From assembly GCA_028622995.1 (NCBI GenBank), contig JAJQJQ010000006.1:3968001-4032000 (forward strand): a DNA stretch of 64,000 nucleotides, written 5' to 3'. A program made the translations under genes and the position numbers. The DNA is from Panagrolaimus kolymaensis. Taxonomy: Eukaryota > Nematoda > Chromadorea > Rhabditida > Panagrolaimidae. Below the pieces are notes generated by a model. It made no database searches. It saw only the letters and a list, made by a program, of their open reading frames with translations, and was not told where the DNA came from. Shown here piece after piece: positions 9,001 to 22,002 of this stretch. Every line of letters starts with the position of its first letter. The first letter of the stretch is position 1.

Positions 9001-12000
9001 TTTGGTTTTGTTATTAAAGATATGGCAGAAATGAAGATAAAATAAATTTTCTTGCTTATTTATGAAGCGTCTTAGCTTTGCAGATTTTTAATATTTCTGC
9101 ATCATTAAATTTTGGAAGACAAAAAAAAAGAAAAGAATTTCTTTATTTTTTGCACAAGCCTTCTTGGGCCTTGATAATTGAAATATGACAGAAATGAAGA
9201 TAAAATAAATTTTGTTGCTTATTTATGAAGCGTCTTAGCTTTTTTCAGATTTATAATTTTAAACAAACTTTAAATTTTGGAAGACAAAAAAAAGAAAAGA
9301 ATTTCTTTATTTTTTGCACAAGCCTTTTTTGGTTTTGTTATTAAAGATATGGCAGAAATGAAGATAAAATAAATTTTCTTGCTTATTTATGAAGCGTCTT
9401 AGCTTTGCAGATTTTTAATATTTCTGCATCATTAAATTTTGGAAGACAAAAAAAAGAAAAGAATTTCTTTATTTTTTGCACAAGCCTTTTTTGGTTTTTT
9501 TATTAAAGATATGGAAGAAATGAAGATAAAATAAATTTTCTAGCTTATTTATGAAGCGTCTTAGCTTTGCAGATTTTTAATATTTCTGCATCATTAAATT
9601 TTGGAAGACGAAAAAAAAGAAAAGAATTTCTTTATTTTTTGCACAAGCCTTTTTTGGTTTTGTTATTAAAGATATGGCAGAAATGAAGATAAAATAAATT
9701 TTCTTGCTTATTTATGAAGCGTCTTAGCTTTGCAGATTTTTAATATTTCTGCATCATTAAATTTTGGAAGACAAAAAAAAGAAAAGAATTTCTTTATTTT
9801 TTGCACAAGCCTTTTTTGGTTTTTTTATTAAAGATATGGCAGAAATGAAGATAAAATAAATTTTCTTGCTTATTTATGAAGTGTCTTAGCTTTTTTCAGA
9901 TTTAAAATTTTAAACAAACTTTAAATTTTGGAAGACAAAAAAAAGAAAAGAATTTCTTTATTTTTTGCACAAGCCTTTTTTGGTTTTGTTATTAAAGATA
10001 TGGCAGAAATGAAGATAAAATAAATTTTCTTGCTTATTTATGAAGTGTCTTAGCTTTTTTCAGATTTAAAATTTTAAACAAACTTTAAATTTTGGAAGAC
10101 AAAAAAAAGAAAAGAATTTCTTTATTTTTTGCACAAGCCTTTTTTGGTTTTGTTATTAAAGATATGGCAGAAATGAAGATAAAATAAATTTTCTTGCTTA
10201 TTTATGAAGCGTCTTAGCTTTGCAGATTTTTAATATTTCTGCATCATTAAATTTTGGAAGACAAAAAAAAGAAAAGAATTTCTTTATTTTTTGCACAAGC
10301 CTTTTTTGGTTTTTTTATTAAAGATATGGCAGAAATGAAGATAAAATAAATTTTCTTGCTTATTTATGAAGTGTCTTAGCTTTTTTCAGATTTATAATTT
10401 TAAACAAACTTTAAATTTTGGAAGACAAAAAAAAGAAAAGAATTTCTTTATTTTTTGCACAAGCCTTTTTTGGTTTTGTTATTAAAGATATGGCAGAAAT
10501 GAAGATAAAATAAATTTTCTTGCTTATTTATGAAGCGTCTTAGCTTTGCAGATTTTTAATATTTCTGCATCATTAAATTTTGGAAGACAAAAAAAAGAAA
10601 AGAATTTCTTTATTTTTTGCACAAGCCTTTTTTGGTTTTTTTATTAAAGATATGGCAGAAATGAAGATAAAATAAATTTTCTAGCTTATTTATGAAGCGT
10701 CTTAGCTTTGCAGATTTTTAATATTTCTGCATCATTAAATTTTGGAAGACAAAAAAAAGAAAAGAATTTCTTTATTTTTTGCACAAGCCTTTTTTGGTTT
10801 TGTTATTAAAGATATGGCAGAAATGAAGATAAAATAAATTTTCTTGCTTATTTATGAAGCGTCTTAGCTTTGCAGATTTTTAATATTTCTGCATCATTAA
10901 ATTTTGGAAGACAAAAAAAAGAAAAGAATTTCTTTATTTTTTGCACAAGCCTTTTTTGGTTTTTTTATTAAAGATATGGAAGAAATGAAGATAAAATAAA
11001 TTTTCTAGCTTATTTATGAAGCGTCTTAGCTTTGCAGATTTTTAATATTTCTGCATCATTAAATTTTGGAAGACAAAAAAAAGAAAAGAATTTCTTTATT
11101 TTTTGCACAAGCCTTTTTTGGTTTTGTTATTAAAGATATGGCAGAAATGAAGATAAAATAAATTTTCTTGCTTATTTATGAAGCGTCTTAGCTTTGCAGA
11201 TTTTTAATATTTCTGCATCATTAAATTTTGGAAGACAAAAAAAAAGAAAAGAATTTCTTTATTTTTTGCACAAGCCTTTTTTGGTTTTTTTATTAAAGAT
11301 ATGGAAGAAATGAAGATAAAATAAATTTTCTAGCTTATTTATGAAGCGTCTTAGCTTTGCAGATTTTTAATATTTCTGCATCATTAAATTTTGGAAGACA
11401 AAAAAAAGAAAAGAATTTCTTTATTTTTTGCACAAGCCTTTTTTGGTTTTGTTATTAAAGATATGGCAGAAATGAAGATAAAATAAATTTTCTTGCTTAT
11501 TTATGAAGCGTCTTAGCTTTGCAGATTTTTAATATTTCTGCATCATTAAATTTTGGAAGACAAAAAAAAAGAAAAGAATTTCTTTATTTTTTGCACAAGC
11601 CTTTTTTGGTTTTGTTATTAAAGATATGGCAGAAATGAAGATAAAATAAATTTTCTTGCTTATTTATGAAGCGTCTTAGCTTTGCAGATTTTTAATATTT
11701 CTGCATCATTAAATTTTGGAAGACAAAAAAAAGAAAAGAATTTCTTTATTTTTTGCACAAGCCTTTTTTGGTTTTGTTATTAAAGATATGGCAGAAATGA
11801 AGATAAAATAAATTTTCTAGCTTATTTATGAAGCGTCTTAGCTTTGCAGATTTTTAATATTTCTGCATCATTAAATTTTGGAAGACAAAAAAAAAGAAAA
11901 GAATTTCTTTATTTTTTGCACAAGCCTTTTTTGGTTTTGTTATTAAAGATATGGCAGAAATGAAGATAAAATAAATTTTCTTGCTTATTTATGAAGCGTC

Positions 12001-14507
12001 TTAGCTTTGCAGATTTTTAATATTTCTGCATCATTAAATTTTGGAAGACAAAAAAAAGAAAAGAATTTCTTTATTTTTTGCACAAGCCTTTTTTGGTTTT
12101 GTTATTAAAGATATGGCAGAAATGAAGATAAAATAAATTTTCTTGCTTATTTATGAAGCGTCTTAGCTTTGCAGATTTTTAATATTTCTGCATCATTAAA
12201 TTTTGGAAGACAAAAAAAAAGAAAAAAATTTCTTTATTTTTTGCACAAGCCTTTTTTGGTTTTGTTATTAAAGATATGGCAGAAATGAAGATAAAATAAA
12301 TTTTCTTGCTTATTTATGAAGTGTCTTAGCTTTTTTCAGATTTAAAATTTTAAACAAACTTTAAATTTTGGAAGACAAAAAAAAGAAAAGAATTTCTTTA
12401 TTTTTTGCACAAGCCTTTTTTGGTTTTGTTATTAAAGATATGGCAGAAATGAAGATAAAATAAATTTTCTTGCTTATTTATGAAGCGTCTTAGCTTTGCA
12501 GATTTTTAATATTTCTGCATCATTAAATTTTGGAAGACAAAAAAAAGAAAAGAATTTCTTTATTTTTTGCACAAGCCTTTTTTGGTTTTGTTATTAAAGA
12601 TATGGCAGAAATGAAGATAAAATAAATTTTCTTGCTTATTTATGAAGCGTCTTAGCTTTGCAGATTTTTAATATTTCTGCATCATTAAATTTTGGAAGAC
12701 AAAAAAAAAGAAAAAAATTTCTTTATTTTTTGCACAAGCCTTTTTTGGTTTTGTTATTAAAGATATGGCAGAAATGAAGATAAAATAAATTTTCTTGCTT
12801 ATTTATGAAGTGTCTTAGCTTTTTTCAGATTTAAAATTTTAAACAAACTTTAAATTTTGGAAGACAAAAAAAAGAAAAGAATTTCTTTATTTTTTGCACA
12901 AGCCTTTTTTGGTTTTGTTATTAAAGATATGGCAGAAATGAAGATAAAATAAATTTTCTTGCTTATTTATGAAGCGTCTTAGCTTTGCAGATTTTTAATA
13001 TTTCTGCATCATTAAATTTTGGAAGACAAAAAAAAAGAAAAAAATTTCTTTATTTTTTGCACAAGCCTTTTTTGGTTTTGTTATTAAAGATATGGCAGAA
13101 ATGAAGATAAAATAAATTTTCTTGCTTATTTATGAAGTGTCTTAGCTTTTTTCAGATTTAAAATTTTAAACAAACTTTAAATTTTGGAAGACAAAAAAAA
13201 GAAAAGAATTTCTTTATTTTTTGCACAAGCCTTTTTTGGTTTTGTTATTAAAGATATGGCAGAAATGAAGATAAAATAAATTTTCTAGCTTATTTATGAA
13301 GCGTCTTAGCTTTGCAGATTTTTAATATTTCTGCATCATTAAATTTTGGAAGACAAAAAAAAAGAAAAGAATTTCTTTATTTTTTGCACAAGCCTTTTTT
13401 GGTTTTGTTATTAAAGATATGGCAGAAATGAAGATAAAATAAATTTTCTTGCTTATTTATGAAGCGTCTTAGCTTTGCAGATTTTTAATATTTCTGCATC
13501 ATTAAATTTTGGAAGACAAAAAAAAGAAAAGAATTTCTTTATTTTTTGCACAAGCCTTTTTTGGTTTTGTTATTAAAGATATGGCAGAAATGAAGATAAA
13601 ATAAATTTTCTTGCTTATTTATGAAGCGTCTTAGCTTTGCAGATTTTTAATATTTCTGCATCATTAAATTTTGGAAGACAAAAAAAAAGAAAAGAATTTC
13701 TTTATTTTTTGCACAAGCCTTTTTTGGTTTTTTTATTAAAGATATGGAAGAAATGAAGATAAAATAAATTTTCTTGCTTATTTATGAAGCGTCTTAGCTT
13801 TGCAGATTTTTAATATTTCTGCATCATTAAATTTTGGAAGACAAAAAAAAGAAAAGAATTTCTTTATTTTTTGCACAAGCCTTTTTTGGTTTTGTTATTA
13901 AAGATATGGCAGAAATGAAGATAAAATAAATTTTCTTGCTTATTTATGAAGCGTCTTAGCTTTGCAGATTTTTAATATTTCTGCATCATTAAATTTTGGA
14001 AGACAAAAAAAAAGAAAAGAATTTCTTTATTTTTTGCACAAGCCTTTTTTGGTTTTTTTATTAAAGATATGGCAGAAATGAAGATAAAATAAATTTTCTT
14101 GCTTATTTATGAAGTGTCTTAGCTTTTTTCAGATTTAAAATTTTAAACAAACTTTAAATTTTGGAAGACAAAAAAAAGAAAAGAATTTCTTTATTTTTTG
14201 CACAAGCCTTTTTTGGTTTTGTTATTAAAGATATGGCAGAAATGAAGATAAAATAAATTTTCTTGCTTATTTATGAAGCGTCTTAGCTTTGCAGATTTTT
14301 AATATTTCTGCATCATTAAATTTTGGAAGACAAAAAAAAGAAAAGAATTTCTTTATTTTTTGCACAAGCCTTTTTTGGTTTTGTTATTAAAGATATGGCA
14401 GAAATGAAGATAAAATAAATTTTCTTGCTTATTTATGAAGCGTCATTTATGAAGCGTCTTAGCTTTGCAGATTTTTAATATTTCTGCATCATTAAATTTT
14501 GGAAGAC

Positions 14508-17500
14508 AAAAAAAAGAAAAGAATTTCTTTATTTTTTGCACAAGACTTTTTTGGTTTTGTTATTAAAGATATGGCAGAAATGAAGATAAAATAAATTTTC
14601 TTGCTTATTTATGAAGCGTCTTAGCTTTGCAGATTTTTAATATTTCTGCATCATTAAATTTTGGAAGACAAAAAAAAAGAAAAGAATTTCTTTATTTTTT
14701 GCACAAGCCTTCTTGGGCCTTGATAATTGAAATATGGCAGAAATGAAGATAAAATAAATTTTGTTGCTTATTTATGAAGTGTCTTAGCTTTTTTCAGATT
14801 TAAAATTTTAAACAAACTTTAAATTTTGGAAGACAAAAAAAGGAAAAGAATTTCTTTATTTTTTGCACAAGCCTTTTTTGGTTTTGTTATTAAAGATATG
14901 GCAGAAATGAAGATAAAATAAATTTTGTTGCTTATTTATGAAGTGTCTTAGCTTTTTTCAGATTTAAAATTTTAAACAAACTTTAAATTTTGGAAGACAA
15001 AAAAAGGAAAAGAATTTCTTTATTTTTTGCACAAGCCTTTTTTGGTTTTTTTATTAAAGATATGGAAGAAATGAAGATAAAATAAATTTTCTTGCTTATT
15101 TATGAAGCGTCTTAGCTTTGCAGATTTTTAATATTTCTGCATCATTAAATTTTGGAAGACAAAAAAAAAGAAAAGAATTTCTTTATTTTTTGCACAAACC
15201 TTTTTTGGTTTTGTTATTAAAGATATGGCAGAAATGAAGATAAAATAAATTTTCTTGCTTATTTATGAAGCGTCTTAGCTTTGCAGATTTTTAATATTTC
15301 TGCATCATTAAATTTTGGAAGACAAAAAAAAGAAAAGAATTTCTTTATTTTTTGCACAAGCCTTCTTGGGCCTTGATAATTGAAATATGACAGAAATGAA
15401 GATAAAATAAATTTAGTTGCTGATTTATGAAGCGTCTTAGCTTTTTTCAGATTTATAATTTTAAACAAACTTTAAATTTTGGAAGACAAAAAAAAGAAAA
15501 GAATTTCTTTATTTTTTGCACAAGCCTTTTTTGGTTTTTTTATTAAAGATATGGAAGAAATGAAGATAAAATAAATTTTCTAGCTTATTTATGAAGCGTC
15601 TTAGCTTTGCAGATTTTTAATATTTCTGCATCATTAAATTTTGGAAGACAAAAAAAAGAAAAGAATTTCTTTATTTTTTGCACAAGCCTTTTTTGGTTTT
15701 TTTATTAAAGATATGGCAGAAATGAAGATAAAATAAATTTTCTTGCTTATTTATGAAGCGTCTTAGCTTTGCAGATTTTTAATATTTCTGCATCATTAAA
15801 TTTTGGAAGACAAAAAAAAGAAAAGAATTTCTTTATTTTTTGCACAAGCCTTTTTTGGTTTTTTTATTAAAGATATGGCAGAAATGAAGATAAAATAAAT
15901 TTTCTTGCTTATTTATGAAGCGTCTTAGCTTTGCAGATTTTTAATATTTCTGCATCATTAAATTTTGGAAGACAAAAAAAAGAAAAGAATTTCTTTATTT
16001 TTTGCACAAGCCTTTTTTGGTTTTTTTATTAAAGATATGGAAGAAATGAAGATAAAATAAATTTTCTTGCTTATTTATGAAGCGTCTTAGCTTTGCAGAT
16101 TTTTAATATTTCTGCATCATTAAATTTTGGAAGACAAAAAAAAGAAAAGAATTTCTTTATTTTTTGCACAAGCCTTTTTTGGTTTTTTTATTAAAGATAT
16201 GGCAGAAATGAAGATAAAATAAATTTTCTTGCTTATTTATGAAGCGTCTTAGCTTTGCAGATTTTTAATATTTCTGCATCATTAAATTTTGGAAGACAAA
16301 AAAAAGAAAAGAATTTCTTTATTTTTTGCACAAGCCTTTTTTGGTTTTTTTATTAAAGATATGGCAGAAATGAAGATAAAATAAATTTTCTTGCTTATTT
16401 ATGAAGCGTCTTAGCTTTGCAGATTTTTAATATTTCTGCATCATTAAATTTTGGAAGACAAAAAAAAGAAAAGAATTTCTTTATTTTTTGCACAAGCCTT
16501 TTTTGGTTTTTTTATTAAAGATATGGAAGAAATGAAGATAAAATAAATTTTCTTGCTTATTTATGAAGCGTCTTAGCTTTGCAGATTTTTAATATTTCTG
16601 CATCATTAAATTTTGGAAGACAAAAAAAAAGAAAAGAATTTCTTTATTTTTTGCACAAGCCTTTTTTGGTTTTGTTATTAAAGATATGGCAGAAATGAAG
16701 ATAAAATAAATTTTCTTGCTTATTTATGAAGCGTCTTAGCTTTGCAGATTTTTAATATTTCTGCATCATTAAATTTTGGAAGACAAAAAAAAGAAAAGAA
16801 TTTCTTTATTTTTTGCACAAGACTTTTTTGGTTTTGTTATTAAAGATATGGCAGAAATGAAGATAAAATAAATTTTCTTGCTTATTTATGAAGCGTCTTA
16901 GCTTTGCAGATTTTTAATATTTCTGCATCATTAAATTTTGGAAGACAAAAAAAAAGAAAAGAATTTCTTTATTTTTTGCACAAGCCTTCTTGGGCCTTGA
17001 TAATTGAAATATGGCAGAAATGAAGATAAAATAAATTTTGTTGCTTATTTATGAAGTGTCTTAGCTTTTTTCAGATTTAAAATTTTAAACAAACTTTAAA
17101 TTTTGGAAGACAAAAAAAGGAAAAGAATTTCTTTATTTTTTGCACAAGCCTTTTTTGGTTTTGTTATTAAAGATATGGCAGAAATGAAGATAAAATAAAT
17201 TTTGTTGCTTATTTATGAAGTGTCTTAGCTTTTTTCAGATTTAAAATTTTAAACAAACTTTAAATTTTGGAAGACAAAAAAAGGAAAAGAATTTCTTTAT
17301 TTTTTGCACAAGCCTTTTTTGGTTTTTTTATTAAAGATATGGAAGAAATGAAGATAAAATAAATTTTCTTGCTTATTTATGAAGCGTCTTAGCTTTGCAG
17401 ATTTTTAATATTTCTGCATCATTAAATTTTGGAAGACAAAAAAAAAGAAAAGAATTTCTTTATTTTTTGCACAAACCTTTTTTGGTTTTGTTATTAAAGA

Positions 17501-19390
17501 TATGGCAGAAATGAAGATAAAATAAATTTTCTTGCTTATTTATGAAGCGTCTTAGCTTTGCAGATTTTTAATATTTCTGCATCATTAAATTTTGGAAGAC
17601 AAAAAAAAGAAAAGAATTTCTTTATTTTTTGCACAAGCCTTCTTGGGCCTTGATAATTGAAATATGACAGAAATGAAGATAAAATAAATTTAGTTGCTGA
17701 TTTATGAAGCGTCTTAGCTTTTTTCAGATTTATAATTTTAAACAAACTTTAAATTTTGGAAGACAAAAAAAAGAAAAGAATTTCTTTATTTTTTGCACAA
17801 GCCTTTTTTGGTTTTTTTATTAAAGATATGGAAGAAATGAAGATAAAATAAATTTTCTAGCTTATTTATGAAGCGTCTTAGCTTTGCAGATTTTTAATAT
17901 TTCTGCATCATTAAATTTTGGAAGACAAAAAAAAGAAAAGAATTTCTTTATTTTTTGCACAAGCCTTTTTTGGTTTTTTTATTAAAGATATGGCAGAAAT
18001 GAAGATAAAATAAATTTTCTTGCTTATTTATGAAGCGTCTTAGCTTTGCAGATTTTTAATATTTCTGCATCATTAAATTTTGGAAGACAAAAAAAAGAAA
18101 AGAATTTCTTTATTTTTTGCACAAGCCTTTTTTGGTTTTTTTATTAAAGATATGGAAGAAATGAAGATAAAATAAATTTTCTTGCTTATTTATGAAGCGT
18201 CTTAGCTTTGCAGATTTTTAATATTTCTGCATCATTAAATTTTGGAAGACAAAAAAAAAGAAAAGAATTTCTTTATTTTTTGCACAAGCCTTTTTTGGTT
18301 TTGTTATTAAAGATATGGCAGAAATGAAGATAAAATAAATTTTCTTGCTTATTTATGAAGCGTCTTAGCTTTGCAGATTTTTAATATTTCTGCATCATTA
18401 AATTTTGGAAGACAAAAAAAAGAAAAGAATTTCTTTATTTTTTGCACAAGACTTTTTTGGTTTTGTTATTAAAGATATGGCAGAAATGAAGATAAAATAA
18501 ATTTTCTTGCTTATTTATGAAGCGTCTTAGCTTTGCAGATTTTTAATATTTCTGCATCATTAAATTTTGGAAGACAAAAAAAAAGAAAAGAATTTCTTTA
18601 TTTTTTGCACAAGCCTTCTTGGGCCTTGATAATTGAAATATGGCAGAAATGAAGATAAAATAAATTTTGTTGCTTATTTATGAAGTGTCTTAGCTTTTTT
18701 CAGATTTAAAATTTTAAACAAACTTTAAATTTTGGAAGACAAAAAAAGGAAAAGAATTTCTTTATTTTTTGCACAAGCCTTTTTTGGTTTTGTTATTAAA
18801 GATATGGCAGAAATGAAGATAAAATAAATTTTGTTGCTTATTTATGAAGTGTCTTAGCTTTTTTCAGATTTAAAATTTTAAACAAACTTTAAATTTTGGA
18901 AGACAAAAAAAGGAAAAGAATTTCTTTATTTTTTGCACAAGCCTTTTTTGGTTTTTTTATTAAAGATATGGAAGAAATGAAGATAAAATAAATTTTCTTG
19001 CTTATTTATGAAGCGTCTTAGCTTTGCAGATTTTTAATATTTCTGCATCATTAAATTTTGGAAGACAAAAAAAAGAAAAGAATTTCTTTATTTTTTGCAC
19101 AAACCTTTTTTGGTTTTGTTATTAAAGATATGGCAGAAATGAAGATAAAATAAATTTTCTTGCTTATTTATGAAGCGTCTTAGCTTTGCAGATTTTTAAT
19201 ATTTCTGCATCATTAAATTTTGGAAGACAAAAAAAAGAAAAGAATTTCTTTATTTTTTGCACAAGCCTTCTTGGGCCTTGATAATTGAAATATGACAGAA
19301 ATGAAGATAAAATAAATTTAGTTGCTGATTTATGAAGCGTCTTAGCTTTGCAGATTTTTAATATTTCTGCATCATTAAATTTTGGAAGAC
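14508..19390 (+). repeat. 14-monomer higher-order repeat with a 10-monomer deletion copy
   Basis: Rare markers recur in the same order: a monomer with CACAAGACTTT, a type-c monomer, two AAAAGGAAAAG monomers, a monomer with CACAAACC, then a type-c monomer with the rare link TAGTTGCTGA. Copy 1 is 14508-16784 (2277 nt, 14 monomers). Copy 2 is 16785-18413 (1629 nt, 10 monomers, lacking four internal type-b-like monomers). Copy 3 is partial, 18414-19390, and ends with an A tail in place of the B tail. Intervals were counted from the landmark positions 14507, 16784 and 18413. Confidence 0.9.
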
Positions 19391-20530
19391 AAAAAAAAGA
19401 AAAGAATTTCTTTATTTTTTGCACAAGCCTTTTTTGGTTTTGTTATTAAAGATATGGCAGAAATGAAGATAAAATAAATTTTCTTGCTTATTTATGAAGC
19501 GTCTTAGCTTTGCAGATTTTTAATATTTCTGCATCATTAAATTTTGGAAGACAAAAAAAAGAAAAGAATTTCTTTATTTTTTGCACAAGCCTTTTTTGGT
19601 TTTTTTATTAAAGATATGGAAGAAATGAAGATAAAATAAATTTTCTTGCTTATTTATGAAGCGTCTTAGCTTTGCAGATTTTTAATATTTCTGCATCATT
19701 AAATTTTGGAAGACAAAAAAAAAGAAAAAAATTTCTTTATTTTTTGCACAAGCCTTTTTTGGTTTTTTTATTAAAGATATGGAAGAAATGAAGATAAAAT
19801 AAATTTTCTAGCTTATTTATGAAGCGTCTTAGCTTTGCAGATTTTTAATATTTCTGCATCATTAAATTTTGGAAGACGAAAAAAAAGAAAAGAATTTCTT
19901 TATTTTTTGCACAAGCCTTTTTTGGTTTTTTTATTAAAGATATGGAAGAAATGAAGATAAAATAAATTTTCTTGCTTATTTATGAAGCGTCTTAGCTTTG
20001 CAGATTTTTAATATTTCTGCATCATTAAATTTTGGAAGACAAAAAAAAAGAAAAAAATTTCTTTATTTTTTGCACAAGCCTTTTTTGGTTTTTTTATTAA
20101 AGATATGGAAGAAATGAAGATAAAATAAATTTTCTAGCTTATTTATGAAGCGTCTTAGCTTTGCAGATTTTTAATATTTCTGCATCATTAAATTTTGGAA
20201 GACAAAAAAAAAGAAAAGAATTTCTTTATTTTTTGCACAAGCCTTTTTTGGTTTTGTTATTAAAGATATGGCAGAAATGAAGATAAAATAAATTTTCTTG
20301 CTTATTTATGAAGTGTCTTAGCTTTTTTCAGATTTAAAATTTTAAACAAACTTTAAATTTTGGAAGACAAAAAAAAGAAAAGAATTTCTTTATTTTTTGC
20401 ACAAGCCTTTTTTGGTTTTGTTATTAAAGATATGGCAGAAATGAAGATAAAATAAATTTTCTTGCTTATTTATGAAGCGTCTTAGCTTTGCAGATTTTTA
20501 ATATTTCTGCATCATTAAATTTTGGAAGAC

Positions 20531-22002
20531 GAAAAAAAAGAAAAGAATTTCTTTATTTTTTGCACAAGCCTTTTTTGGTTTTGTTATTAAAGATATGGCA
20601 GAAATGAAGATAAAATAAATTTTCTTGCTTATTTATGAAGTGTCTTAGCTTTTTTCAGATTTAAAATTTTAAACAAACTTTAAATTTTGGAAGACAAAAA
20701 AAAGAAAAGAATTTCTTTATTTTTTGCACAAGCCTTTTTTGGTTATGTTATTAAAGATATGGCAGAAATGAAGATAAAATAAATTTTCTTGCTTATTTAT
20801 GAAGCGTCTTAGCTTTTTTCAGATTTATAATTAATATTTCTGCATCATTAAATTTTGGAAGACAAAAAAAAAGAAAAGAATTTCTTTATTTTTTGCACAA
20901 GCCTTTTTTGGTTTTTTTATTAAAGATATGGAAGAAATGAAGATAAAATAAATTTTCTAGCTTATTTATGAAGCGTCTTAGCTTTGCAGATTTTTAATAT
21001 TTCTGCATCATTAAATTTTGGAAGACAAAAAAAAGAAAAGAATTTCTTTATTTTTTGCACAAGCCTTTTTTGGTTTTTTTATTAAAGATATGGAAGAAAT
21101 GAAGATAAAATAAATTTTCTAGCTTATTTATGAAGCGTCTTAGCTTTGCAGATTTTTAATATTTCTGCATCATTAAATTTTGGAAGACAAAAAAAAAGAA
21201 AAGAATTTCTTTATTTTTTGCACAAGCCTTTTTTGGTTTTGTTATTAAAGATATGGCAGAAATGAAGATAAAATAAATTTTCTTGCTTATTTATGAAGCG
21301 TCTTAGCTTTGCAGATTTTTAATATTTCTGCATCATTAAATTTTGGAAGACAAAAGAAAGAAAAGAATTTCTTTATTTTTTGCACAAGCCTTTTTTGGTT
21401 TTTTTATTAAAGATATGGAAGAAATGAAGATAAAATAAATTTTCTTGCTTATTTATGAAGCGTCTTAGCTTTGCAGATTTTTAATATTTCTGCATCATTA
21501 AATTTTGGAAGACAAAAAAAAGAAAAGAATTTCTTTATTTTTTGCACAAGCCTTTTTTGGTTTTTTTATTAAAGATATGGAAGAAATGAAGATAAAATAA
21601 ATTTTCTAGCTTATTTATGAAGCGTCTTAGCTTTGCAGATTTTTAATGTTTCTGCATCATTAAATTTTGGAAGACGAAAAAAAAGAAAAGAATTTCTTTA
21701 TTTTTTGCACAAGCCTTTTTTGGTTTTGTTATTAAAGATATGGCAGAAATGAAGATAAAATAAATTTTCTTGCTTATTTATGAAGTGTCTTAGCTTTTTT
21801 CAGATTTAAAATTTTAAACAAACTTTAAATTTTGGAAGACAAAAAAAAGAAAAGAATTTCTTTATTTTTTGCACAAGCCTTTTTTGGTTTTGTTATTAAA
21901 GATATGGCAGAAATGAAGATAAAATAAATTTTCTTGCTTATTTATGAAGCGTCTTAGCTTTGCAGATTTTTAATATTTCTGCATCATTAAATTTTGGAAG
22001 AC
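20531..22002 (+). repeat. Block shared with 37.35-38.8 kb (16.8-kb separation)
   Basis: A monomer with the rare GGTTATGTTATT sits at 20741 and again at 37560, 16819 nt apart. The next monomers follow in the same order at both sites: hybrid tail, b, b, a, AAAAGAAAG type, b with TTTTTAATGTTTCTGC, then the GAAAAAAAAG monomer. This is a long-range duplication within the array. Confidence 0.75.

Noticed and set aside
15259..19424. Minus-strand open frames of 69-86 codons at 15259, 17536 and 19164
   Set aside because: They lie inside satellite monomers and exist only because the type-c middle lacks the usual stop. Identical copies follow the higher-order repeat, and the predicted peptides are translated satellite.
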